The notes below the pieces were generated by a model. It made no database searches. It saw only the letters and a list, made by a program, of their open reading frames with translations, and was not told the DNA's origin. Positions 1 through 6,729 of a stretch of DNA of 24,612 bases are shown in pieces; the stretch's first letter is position 1, and every line of letters starts with the position of its first letter. The stretch spans positions 1 through 24,612 of the forward strand of contig JBGQHV010000029.1 of NCBI GenBank assembly GCA_041498155.1. The letters run 5' to 3'. The position numbers and the translations under genes are program-made. The stretch is from DASTHG01 sp041498155 (GTDB lineage: Bacteria > Gemmatimonadota > Gemmatimonadetes > Gemmatimonadales > GWC2-71-9).

Positions 1-34
1 GCGGTGTGTCCCTTCGTGAGGTCACCCGCCCGCC

Positions 35-1102
35 TCAATCGCCGAAGCTGATGCCGACCTCGCGAGCGGTGGCGATCACGTCGGAATCGAGGGCGATGCG
101 CTTCGGGCGGGACAGCACCTGATCGATGGGAACGGCGACGATGTTGGGCGGCTGGAGGGCCACCATCATGCCGAACTGCTTACCGGCCACCAGTCGCACG
201 GCGGCCGCCCCGAAGCGCAGTCCCAACAGGCGGTCGAAGGTCGTGGGGCTGCCGCCCCGCTGGAGATGTCCCAACACAAGAGAGCGGGTCTCCTTGCCCG
301 TGAGCCGCTCGATGTCCTCCGCGACCTTCTCCGCGATGCCACCCAGCCGATGGCCCCCGGGATCGACATAGCTCTCGTGCCCGCCGACGGGCGACGCTCC
401 TTCCGCCGCGACCACGATGCTGAAGTGGCGGCCCTGCGCCTCGCGCTCGCGGATCTTGTCGCAGACGCGGTTGATGTCGAAGGGAATCTCGGGGATGAGA
501 ATGACATCGGCGGTGCCGGCGATGCCGGAGTGCAGGGCGATGAAGCCGGCGTGCCGGCCCATCACCTCGACGACCATCACCCGCTCGTGGCTTTCGGCGG
601 TGGAGTGCAGCTTGTCGATCGCGTCGGTCGCGGTGGAGACCGCAGTGTCGAATCCGAAGGTGGCAACGGTGCCGCCGACGTCGTTGTCGATCGTCTTCGG
701 CACCCCGACGACGGGGATGCCTTTCGCCATGAGCCGGCGCGCGATGTCGAGCGAGCCGTCGCCGCCGATGACGACGAGCGCGTCGAGCTCGAAGGCGCGG
801 AAGGCGATCACCAGCTCGTCGGAGCGGTCGCGCTCGGTCCAGCTCCCGTCGGGCCGCTGCTCGCGCCATTTGAAGGGGTCGCCCCGGTTGGTCGTCCCGA
901 GGATCGTTCCACCCATGTGGGTGATGCCGCGGACTTCGCTCGCGCCGAGCGGCACGAGCAGGTCCTCGCCCAGCAGGCCGCCGAAGCCGCGCCGCACGCC
1001 TACGCACTGCCAGCCCCGGTTGACCGCCGAGAGCACCGCCCCACGAATGACCGCGTTCAGGCCCGGTGCGTCTCCGCCACCGGTCGAGATAGCGATCTTC
1101 AC
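35..1102 (-). CDS. pfkA: 6-phosphofructokinase (phosphoryl donor ATP or PPi unresolved)
   Basis: Cytosolic glycolytic enzyme that phosphorylates fructose 6-phosphate to fructose 1,6-bisphosphate. The 355-residue length is slightly above that of short bacterial PFKs. Visible motifs are GGGDAPGLNAVIRG at residues 8-21, GGDGS at 113-117, PKTIDND at 135-141 with the catalytic Asp pair 139/141, MGRHAG, and GHLQRGGSP near the C-terminus. Asp115-Gly116 corresponds to E. coli 103-104, where Gly is typical of ATP enzymes. Lys136 corresponds to E. coli 124, where Lys is typical of PPi enzymes. The donor therefore cannot be read from sequence. The start is GTG, overlapping the stop of the upstream selenoprotein gene by 4 nt (GTGA). 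A GGGAGG lies 13 nt upstream, rather far, so translational coupling is likely. Family assignment is very secure. Confidence 0.96.
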   Translation of the reverse strand: MKIAISTGGGDAPGLNAVIRGAVLSAVNRGWQCVGVRRGFGGLLGEDLLVPLGASEVRGITHMGGTILGTTNRGDPFKWREQRPDGSWTERDRSDELVIAFRAFELDALVVIGGDGSLDIARRLMAKGIPVVGVPKTIDNDVGGTVATFGFDTAVSTATDAIDKLHSTAESHERVMVVEVMGRHAGFIALHSGIAGTADVILIPEIPFDINRVCDKIREREAQGRHFSIVVAAEGASPVGGHESYVDPGGHRLGGIAEKVAEDIERLTGKETRSLVLGHLQRGGSPTTFDRLLGLRFGAAAVRLVAGKQFGMMVALQPPNIVAVPIDQVLSRPKRIALDSDVIATAREVGISFGD

Positions 1103-1335
1103 GACCCGACGCCGGCCTCCCGCAACAGACGGATCACCTCACCCGGCTCGGCGTGTCGCTTGGAGGTCTTCTTCGAGAAGATGCGCCGACCGTCCGCCTC
1201 GACCTCGAACACACCACCCGAGGACTCGATCAACTTCACCTCCGCGTCGGGAAACGCACGACGAATCTCGGCCGCCAGACCGGCAGCCCGCGGCTCGTAG
1301 TTTCAGACGACGCAGTATTCTATGGTCACGCGCAT
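1099..1335 (-). CDS. SelW/SelT/SelH (Rdx) family selenoprotein with in-frame UGA=Sec
   Basis: Unannotated small gene found by reading through a TGA. From ATG at 1335 the frame reads ten codons ending YCVV, then TGA (1305-1303), then NYEPRAAGLAAEIRRAFP and onward to the stop at 1101-1099, 78 residues in all. The family signature is complete. There is an N-terminal beta strand (VTIEYC), a CxxU redox motif at residues 8-11, a Pro-Asp-Ala-Glu-Val turn, the GGVFEVEADGRRIFSKK hairpin at 40-55 and the C-terminal GEVIRLL helix. Family members are small thioredoxin-fold thiol oxidoreductases, and many bacterial homologues have Cys where Sec is inferred here. A SECIS-like hairpin begins 14 nt after the TGA. 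An in-frame ATG at 1362 would add nine residues (MSSAAIVPT). I prefer 1335 because family members start just before this strand. No clear Shine-Dalgarno sequence is visible. It overlaps pfkA by 4 nt. Confidence 0.9.
1270..1288 (-). promoter_or_regulatory. Bacterial SECIS-like hairpin for selenocysteine insertion
   Basis: Read on the minus strand, GGCTGCC (1288-1282) pairs over 7 bp, including one G-U, with GGCGGCC (1276-1270) around the loop GGTCT (1281-1277). The loop begins 21 nt after the TGA. The loop sequence GGUCU and the placement just 3' of the UGA inside the coding sequence match the known E. coli fdhF SECIS apical loop bound by SelB. ACGA and TCGT flanking the hairpin could add a lower stem across an internal loop. 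The pairing is directly visible; SelB binding is inferred. Confidence 0.82.
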
Positions 1336-1422
1336 GGTCGGAACGATAGCGGCGCTTGACATGCCGCGCCACACGGCCGAGCTTGCGCGCATCCCTCTCT
1401 CGCGCAGGATGCCGCGGCCGGC

Positions 1423-3549
1423 ATGAGTCCGCTCCCGCGTTCCCGGGCGCTGCCCGCCAGCACCGTCCCAGTCGTCGTTGCGCTCGGCTCCCTCGCCGCC
1501 GTCGGGGTCGCCTTCGTCGGATACGCCACGGGTCGCCTCGCCACCAACGGCACCTTCCCGCTGGCTCTCGTGGGACTCGTGGTCGTCGGGGCGCTGACGC
1601 GCCGCTTCGGCATCGCGCTGCCCGGGAACGGGTTCTCCTCCTACGTCTTGGGCGTGACCACGTTCGCGATCATGGAGCGTGGCTGGGAATTCGCGGCCAT
1701 CGTGGCTCCGCTGCTCACGGTGCTGGGCGACGTCGTGCTGCGCCGGCTGCCGTTGCGGCTGGCGGGCTCGAACGCCTCCCATCTCACCGCCGGGTCGGCT
1801 CTGGTGGGTGTCATCTACGAGCGCCTGGGTGGCGCGACGGGCAGCCTCGCGCTCGAGCCCGACAACATCGGGCCAACCGCGGCGCTCGTCGTACTCATGA
1901 TGGTGATCGTCAACGGCTCGTTCTATCTGGAGCTCGCCCTCAGCCGGTCGATCGCGTGGGTGGACGCACGCCTCACGGCCCGGTGGGAGGCGATCGTCTA
2001 TGCCGCGTCCGTCGGACTGGCGCTGGCCTGGTTCCGCGTGGTGCACACCCCCTTACCGCTCGCCGCCTGGCTGCTCGTGGCCGCAGGGCTGCTCAGCGCG
2101 ACGCTCGTCTCGGCGCACGTGATCCGCCTGGGCGTGCACGCTGACGAGTTGCTGCTCGTGCAACGGCTGTCGCGCGCCATCGCCACCGACATCAACCTCG
2201 CCCACACCTTCGTCCACATTCAGGAAACGACCCGCCGCCTCGTGCCGTGGGAGCACATTGGATTCGCCCGCTTCGATCCGAAGCGGCGGGAAATGGAGCT
2301 GGTCGCCGATACGGCGATGAAGGACGGCGTGAACGCGGTTTTCCGATTCGACGCGGACGCCGGCCTTTCCGGTGAGGCCCTGCGGACGCGGCGGCCCGTA
2401 GTGGCGCGCAACCTGGGACGCGGCGACGCGGTAGCCCCGGGGACCGATCGCACCGGCTCGGAGATTCTGGTTCCGTTGTACCACGGGGACCAGTTGATCG
2501 GCATCTGGAGCATCCGCCATTCCGACCCCTGGATGTATAGGGAATCCGACGCCGAGATCCTGAGCCTCGCCGCGCCGCAGATCGCGCTGATCCTCGCGCT
2601 CGAGCGGGCGGTGCGCCCGGTGGTGGGCGCCTCGGATCAGACGACCCAATATGTCCAGACCATCACCGCCACGACCCAGGAGATCCACGCGTCGAGCCAA
2701 GAGGTCGCCGCCTCCGCCCAGCGGGCGAGCCAGGAGGCGCGCCGGGCGACTGAGCTGCTGGCTGCGGCCGCCGAAGAGGCGGGCGAGCTCCAACATGGGG
2801 CCGCCGACCTGACCACGGCGGGGGATCAGACCCGCGAGGCGGGGGACCAGATGGAGCGGACGGCCGGCCGGGTCCGCACGGCGACCCAAGAGGCGGTCCG
2901 CCGGCTGAGCGAGCTGGGGCGCTCCACCGCGGAAGGCGCGAAGGAGATGGTTCGGCTGCGCGAGGCGGCGGCGCAGGTCGAGAAATTCTCGGAAGCGATC
3001 GGATTCGTGGCGAATCAGACCAACCTGCTCGCCCTGAACGCGACCATCGAAGCGGCGCGCGCCGGCGTCCACGGCCACGGCTTCGCCGTCGTCGCCGAGG
3101 AGGTCCATAAGCTCGCGGAAGAAGCCGGTCGCGAAGCCCGCAACGTTGGCAAGTCGGTCCAAGAGACGCTCCGCGTGCTCGACCGCGGCGGCCAGCTGCT
3201 GCAGCGCATCCGCGCGGAGCTGGGGGTCGTCGTCGAGACGTCCACCGCCCTCCTTCCCGACCTCGACCGCATCGCCGAGGTGGCGGGCGGCACCGCGCGC
3301 TCCGGCAAGCGCGTGGCCGAGATCGCGCGGTCCACGGTGGAGCGCGCCGCCCGCATGGCCCAATCACTCGCGGACGCCCAGAACGGGGCGTCGGCGTCGG
3401 CGCAGGAGGCGGAGTCCGTGGCGGCCGCCGCCGCGGAGCAGCTCCGGGCCATCGAAGATCTGGCGCACGGCGCGACGGAGCTCTCCTCGATCGCCGAGCG
3501 TTTGGCGCAGACCGTGGACTTCATCCGTGGCACCGAGGGTCGTCGCTAG
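1423..3549 (+). CDS. Polytopic membrane GAF/methyl-accepting chemotaxis-type signalling protein
   Basis: A 708-residue membrane signal transducer. The first 235 residues contain about seven or eight hydrophobic segments (for example 14-37, 45-62, 90-105, 151-172, 190-204, 211-230) with no large extracytoplasmic loop. This resembles integral-membrane sensory (MASE-like) modules rather than a classic Tar-type receptor. A GAF domain follows at roughly 245-395. The C-terminal 300 residues are the MCP signalling coiled coil, whose hairpin tip reads QTNLLALNATIEAARAG near residues 531-547, followed by FAVVAEEVHKLAEEA. That tip is the known CheA/CheW contact. No che genes lie nearby, so it is an orphan receptor feeding an array encoded elsewhere or another CheA-like pathway. 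The ATG start precedes a short polar N-terminus. A TTGACA hexamer lies at 1356-1361 without a convincing -10 element. The 3' end overlaps the next gene by 23 nt. Confidence 0.88.
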   Translation: MSPLPRSRALPASTVPVVVALGSLAAVGVAFVGYATGRLATNGTFPLALVGLVVVGALTRRFGIALPGNGFSSYVLGVTTFAIMERGWEFAAIVAPLLTVLGDVVLRRLPLRLAGSNASHLTAGSALVGVIYERLGGATGSLALEPDNIGPTAALVVLMMVIVNGSFYLELALSRSIAWVDARLTARWEAIVYAASVGLALAWFRVVHTPLPLAAWLLVAAGLLSATLVSAHVIRLGVHADELLLVQRLSRAIATDINLAHTFVHIQETTRRLVPWEHIGFARFDPKRREMELVADTAMKDGVNAVFRFDADAGLSGEALRTRRPVVARNLGRGDAVAPGTDRTGSEILVPLYHGDQLIGIWSIRHSDPWMYRESDAEILSLAAPQIALILALERAVRPVVGASDQTTQYVQTITATTQEIHASSQEVAASAQRASQEARRATELLAAAAEEAGELQHGAADLTTAGDQTREAGDQMERTAGRVRTATQEAVRRLSELGRSTAEGAKEMVRLREAAAQVEKFSEAIGFVANQTNLLALNATIEAARAGVHGHGFAVVAEEVHKLAEEAGREARNVGKSVQETLRVLDRGGQLLQRIRAELGVVVETSTALLPDLDRIAEVAGGTARSGKRVAEIARSTVERAARMAQSLADAQNGASASAQEAESVAAAAAEQLRAIEDLAHGATELSSIAERLAQTVDFIRGTEGRR

Positions 3550-4975
3550 CGTCGCCTGCGGGGCGCTGGCGGGAGCCCTCGCGTGCGGCGGTCCCGGCGT
3601 CGGGCCCCCGCCGTCCGCACCGCGCATCGACTACGTCGACGGCGCGATCGAGCCGATCCTGGTGCGTGGGCAGGCGGTCGTGCTGGAAGGATTCGGCTTC
3701 GGGGACGTTCAAGGCAACGGCGCGGTGCAGTTCACGCGAGTCGGTGGCGGGGTGGTAGCCGCTACAATCGCCGCCGCAGGGTGGAGTGATCGAGCCGTGC
3801 AAGCCGTCGTGCCCGACAGTGCTGCGACCGGTCCACTCGTCCTCACGACGGCCGACGGTCGGGCGCTGGCCTCCACCGTCCATCTCCTGCCGCATGTGGT
3901 CTTCGACGTCGCGAGTCTCACCTGGCAGGCCCGAACCGCGTTCCCGCGCTCGCCCGTCGGCGTGGCGCTGGCGGCCGGCAGCGAACCGTCAGGCGCCGGC
4001 ATCGGCGTCGTCGTATACGCCGCTGGCGGTGCCGAGCCGTTGAGCGGGGACTCCGCGATCCTGCCGGATTCCGGCGTCTTTGTCGCTCGAGCCATACCGG
4101 GGGGCGCCATCGGCACTTGGAGCCGGCCCCACGATCTCCCGGCCCGTCGGGCGTTCGCGGCGCTCGCGGTCGCGAACCGCTTCAACTCCCGCTACGCCGG
4201 CCGGGCCCTCTACGTGATCGGCGGGGTCGATTCCGCATCGCGCGCCAGCAGCACTGTCTATCAATCCCTCGCTGGCGCCGATACCGCGCTCGGCCCATTT
4301 ACCCCGATCGAGCCGCTCCCCATCCCGGTCTCCGGCGCCATCGCCGTCGTGCGGCGCGGACGCATCTACGTCATGGGCGGCGCTGACTCGCTGGGGCGCC
4401 CACAGCCCAACGTGTTCGTCGGACGCATCGGCGTCGACGGTCACATCGACGGCTGGTATGTGCAGCCGCCTCTCCCAACCCCACGCGCGTACGGCGGCGG
4501 CGTGGCACTCGACACCCGCGTGAGCGTGTTCGGCGGGATCAGCGACAGTGCTCCGCCGGGCGGCGGGCTCGACACGCTCCAGACACGCCTGTCCACAGGC
4601 GATGGCGCTGCCGTGAGTCTCTTCTCGGGGTTCTTCACAGGAGTGTGGGCCCCCGGAGGCCCCGCGCTCCCCGCCGGTCGCTCGCAGTTCGCGACGCTGA
4701 CGCTCGGCGACGTCCTCCTGCTGGTGGGCGGGGTGTATACCTCCGCGGTTACGAGCCCCGTGGAGACCATCGCGGCATTCGTGATCGGCGGAGACTCACT
4801 CGGCGACTTCTCCGGCCCGGTCGGTACCAACTCGATCGCCGGGATGGGCGGAGGAACTCTGGTGGGTCCGGCGGGAGCGAGCTGGCGGGACGGCGACGGC
4901 TCGCCACACGGTCTCGTCGTCGGCGGTATCGATCTCGCCACCCGCGAGCGCCGTGACGGCGCGTGGGGATTCTGA
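3527..4975 (+). CDS. Putative lipoprotein with IPT/TIG domain and Kelch-like repeats
   Basis: A predicted exported protein of 482 residues. The open frame extends far upstream to 3146, but that part only shadows the preceding gene. The GTG at 3527 gives a sensible N-terminus: short basic start, hydrophobic stretch, and a Cys at residue 20 in GALAC, a non-ideal lipobox. Residues about 32-120 read like an IPT/TIG immunoglobulin-like fold (PRIDYVDG, ILVRGQAVVLEGFGFG, PLVLTTADG). The remainder carries repeated strands with GG pairs: VVYAAGGAEP, ALYVIGGVDS, RIYVMGGADS, RVSVFGGISD, LLLVGGVYTS. This is the spacing of Kelch-type beta-propeller blades. The function is probably binding at the cell surface, but the ligand is unknown. 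It overlaps the MCP-type gene by 23 nt, so the two may be co-transcribed. Confidence 0.72.
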   Translation: MAPRVVASVACGALAGALACGGPGVGPPPSAPRIDYVDGAIEPILVRGQAVVLEGFGFGDVQGNGAVQFTRVGGGVVAATIAAAGWSDRAVQAVVPDSAATGPLVLTTADGRALASTVHLLPHVVFDVASLTWQARTAFPRSPVGVALAAGSEPSGAGIGVVVYAAGGAEPLSGDSAILPDSGVFVARAIPGGAIGTWSRPHDLPARRAFAALAVANRFNSRYAGRALYVIGGVDSASRASSTVYQSLAGADTALGPFTPIEPLPIPVSGAIAVVRRGRIYVMGGADSLGRPQPNVFVGRIGVDGHIDGWYVQPPLPTPRAYGGGVALDTRVSVFGGISDSAPPGGGLDTLQTRLSTGDGAAVSLFSGFFTGVWAPGGPALPAGRSQFATLTLGDVLLLVGGVYTSAVTSPVETIAAFVIGGDSLGDFSGPVGTNSIAGMGGGTLVGPAGASWRDGDGSPHGLVVGGIDLATRERRDGAWGF

Positions 4976-5009
4976 GCGCTGAAGGGACTCTCGAGGGGTC
5001 GCGGCATCG

Positions 5010-5027
5010 CGCGGCGGAGCCGCGTTT
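5010..5027 (+). terminator. Possible weak terminator hairpin after the Kelch-like gene
   Basis: CGCGGC and GCCGCG (5010-5015 and 5019-5024) form a perfect 6-bp stem around a GGA loop, followed by TTT. It lies 35 nt after the Kelch-like stop codon and before the OmpA-family start. A TATCTT hexamer at 5030-5035 could be the -10 element of the next gene, but no good -35 is visible. The short T tract makes this a weak call. Confidence 0.4.
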
Positions 5028-5055
5028 CCTATCTTGGGGTGAGAGGGAGGCTCGA

Positions 5056-6621
5056 GTGCGCGCAATCATGACCGCCGGTTTGCTCTTCGCGGGTGGAGCC
5101 AGGGTGCTCGCGGCGCAACATGCCCACGACTTCGACCTGAGCGTGTTCGGGGCGTATACCCGCTTCGATCAGGGGTTCAACCTCGACGCCGGGATCGGCG
5201 GTGGTGCGCGCCTGACGTACTACCTGGCGAGCCGCGTGGGCATCGGCGCCGACGTGGTGTTCTTGCGCGAGCAGAACGTCCCCGGATCGCCCGGGGCCAC
5301 CATGGATCCCCTGATCGGCGGCGCGAACCTGGTTGTCCGCCTCCCGGCGCTGCTCTATGTCGTGGCGGGCTACTCGCGCATCGACTTCGGCAAAAGCGTC
5401 CCGTTCGCCTTTACCGACGGCGGATTCCACGGTGGGCTGGGAGCGCGCCTCCCGCTCGGCGAGCGGGTCGGCATGATGGTGGAAGGCCGGGCGATCTACA
5501 CGCCGAGCACCAAGGGCGCCTTTGCCTCCGACCACGCGACGCATCTGATGGCCCTCGTGGGCCTCTCGTTCCTGCAGAGTGGCGGGGCGTCCTCGACCCC
5601 CCGGGGCCCGAAAGACACGGATGCCGATGGTGTCCCGGACAAGCGCGACGCGTGTCCCAAGACGCCGCTGGGGGCGACAGTGGATGTCCGCGGCTGCCCC
5701 ACCGACTCCGATCAGGACGGCGTGCTCGACGGTCTGGACAAATGCCCCGGCACGCCGGCGGGCGCGAAGATCGACGCCACTGGGTGTCCGCTGGATGCGG
5801 ACCGAGACGGCGTCCCCGACGGGTTGGATCAATGCGCCGACACGCCTGCCGGCGCGACCGTCAACAACGTCGGCTGCCCCTCCGATACCGATCGGGACGC
5901 CGTATTGGACGGTCTGGATCAGTGCCCCGACACGCCCGTCGGAGCGACCGTGGATGCGAATGGCTGTCCCAGCGACGCCGACGGCGACAAAGTGTTCGAC
6001 GGACTGGACAAGTGCCCCGACACCCCGGCCGGCGTCATCGTCGACGCCACCGGCTGCCCCAAGGACGGCGACAACGACGGGGTTCCCGACGGGATCGACA
6101 AGTGCCCCAACTCACCGGTGGGACAACGGGTGGACGCGACGGGCTGCCCTCTCGCGCGGGACTCCGACGGCGACGGCGTTCCCGACAATCTCGACCGTTG
6201 CCCCGGCACGCCGACCGGTACGCCGGTGGACCAGGTCGGCTGCGTCATCCTGTTCCGCGAGGAGCGGACTCCGGGAGCGCGTCCCAGCGTGATCCTGAAG
6301 GGGGTCAACTTCCAGACGGGTCGCTCGGCGCTCACGCCCGAATCGTTCGCGGTGCTGGACCAGGTCGCCGCGTCGCTCGTGGCGAATCCTGAAATCAACA
6401 TCGAGGTGGCGGGCTACACCGACAACACCGGATCCGCCGCGGTGAACACCAGGCTCTCGCGGGCGCGCGCGATCGCCGTTCGAGCGTATCTGGCCCGCAA
6501 GGGCGTCGCGCCCTCGCGCATGATCGCGCGGGGATTCGGCCCGACCGGCCCCGCAACGTCGAATGCGACGGCCGCCGGGCGCGCCCAGAACCGGAGGGTG
6601 GAGCTGCACAAGCTGCCGTAA
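5056..6621 (+). CDS. OmpA-family outer-membrane protein with thrombospondin type 3 repeats
   Basis: A 521-residue envelope protein linking the outer membrane to peptidoglycan. I chose GTG at 5056 because GGGAGG (5045-5050) sits 5 nt upstream and it yields a clean signal peptide ending VLAAQ. The frame itself opens at an ATG at 4963, inside the previous gene. Residues about 22-180 alternate as in an 8-strand OmpA-like beta barrel. Seven calcium-binding TSP3-type repeats follow (residues 187-397), then an OmpA C-terminal domain at about 410-520. The domain shows NFQTGRSALTPES, GYTDNTGS, LSRARAIAVRAYL and GRAQNRRVELH; the Asp and Arg used for diaminopimelate binding in this family appear present. 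The assignment is secure. A strong hairpin follows the stop codon. Confidence 0.93.
   Translation: MRAIMTAGLLFAGGARVLAAQHAHDFDLSVFGAYTRFDQGFNLDAGIGGGARLTYYLASRVGIGADVVFLREQNVPGSPGATMDPLIGGANLVVRLPALLYVVAGYSRIDFGKSVPFAFTDGGFHGGLGARLPLGERVGMMVEGRAIYTPSTKGAFASDHATHLMALVGLSFLQSGGASSTPRGPKDTDADGVPDKRDACPKTPLGATVDVRGCPTDSDQDGVLDGLDKCPGTPAGAKIDATGCPLDADRDGVPDGLDQCADTPAGATVNNVGCPSDTDRDAVLDGLDQCPDTPVGATVDANGCPSDADGDKVFDGLDKCPDTPAGVIVDATGCPKDGDNDGVPDGIDKCPNSPVGQRVDATGCPLARDSDGDGVPDNLDRCPGTPTGTPVDQVGCVILFREERTPGARPSVILKGVNFQTGRSALTPESFAVLDQVAASLVANPEINIEVAGYTDNTGSAAVNTRLSRARAIAVRAYLARKGVAPSRMIARGFGPTGPATSNATAAGRAQNRRVELHKLP
5614..6246 (+). repeat. Seven tandem thrombospondin type 3-like coding repeats (about 90 bp each)
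   Basis: Seven consecutive units of about 30 codons have the consensus D-x-D-x-D-G-V-x-D-G-x-D-x-C-P-x-T-P-x-G-x-x-V-D-x-x-G-C-P. Each unit has two cysteines and an Asp-rich loop of the kind that binds calcium. The last unit carries an extra residue and ends GCV rather than GCP. Unit 4 has Ala (DRDAVLD) and unit 5 has Lys (DGDKVFD) at the usual Gly position. The array links the barrel to the peptidoglycan-binding domain. Confidence 0.9.
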
Positions 6622-6638
6622 CGGTCGTCGCACCACCC

Positions 6639-6673
6639 GCGCCCCGACGCCGCGCACCGCGGTGTCGGGGCGT
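6639..6673 (+). terminator. Strong GC-rich hairpin, probable terminator after the OmpA-family gene
   Basis: A 15-bp stem containing a single G-U pair, formed by 6640-6654 and 6658-6672 around a CAC loop, with one further possible G-U pair at 6639/6673. It lies 18 nt after the OmpA-family stop codon. No T tract follows, so termination might need a factor, or the hairpin could mainly stabilise the mRNA 3' end. Confidence 0.6.
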
Positions 6674-6729
6674 CGTGGCGTCACGGCGTCGATGTCCCTA
6701 CCTTTCCCGCTCCTGAACCCGGTCCGACC

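Noticed and set aside
1139..1372. Minus-strand frame running across the selenoprotein region in another phase
   Set aside because: Arg/Gly-rich translation without family features. The frame that reads through the TGA gives a complete Rdx protein instead.
1303..2046. 247-codon minus-strand open frame that ends at the TGA of the selenoprotein gene
   Set aside because: Its body is antisense to the MCP-type gene and has low-complexity Arg/Gly/Glu composition. Only its last 10 codons are real: they are the N-terminus of the SelW-like gene.
2053..3363. 436-codon minus-strand frame opposite the MCP-type gene
   Set aside because: A shadow of a strongly conserved coiled-coil gene; the translation has no family resemblance.
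3146..3526. Upstream extension of the Kelch-like gene frame
   Set aside because: This stretch lies within the MCP signalling domain in another phase and is Arg/Ser-rich. The leader-like sequence begins only at GTG 3527.
5614..6246. Regular 90-bp repetition considered as a CRISPR-like or mobile repeat
   Set aside because: The periodicity is entirely explained by in-frame TSP3 protein repeats.
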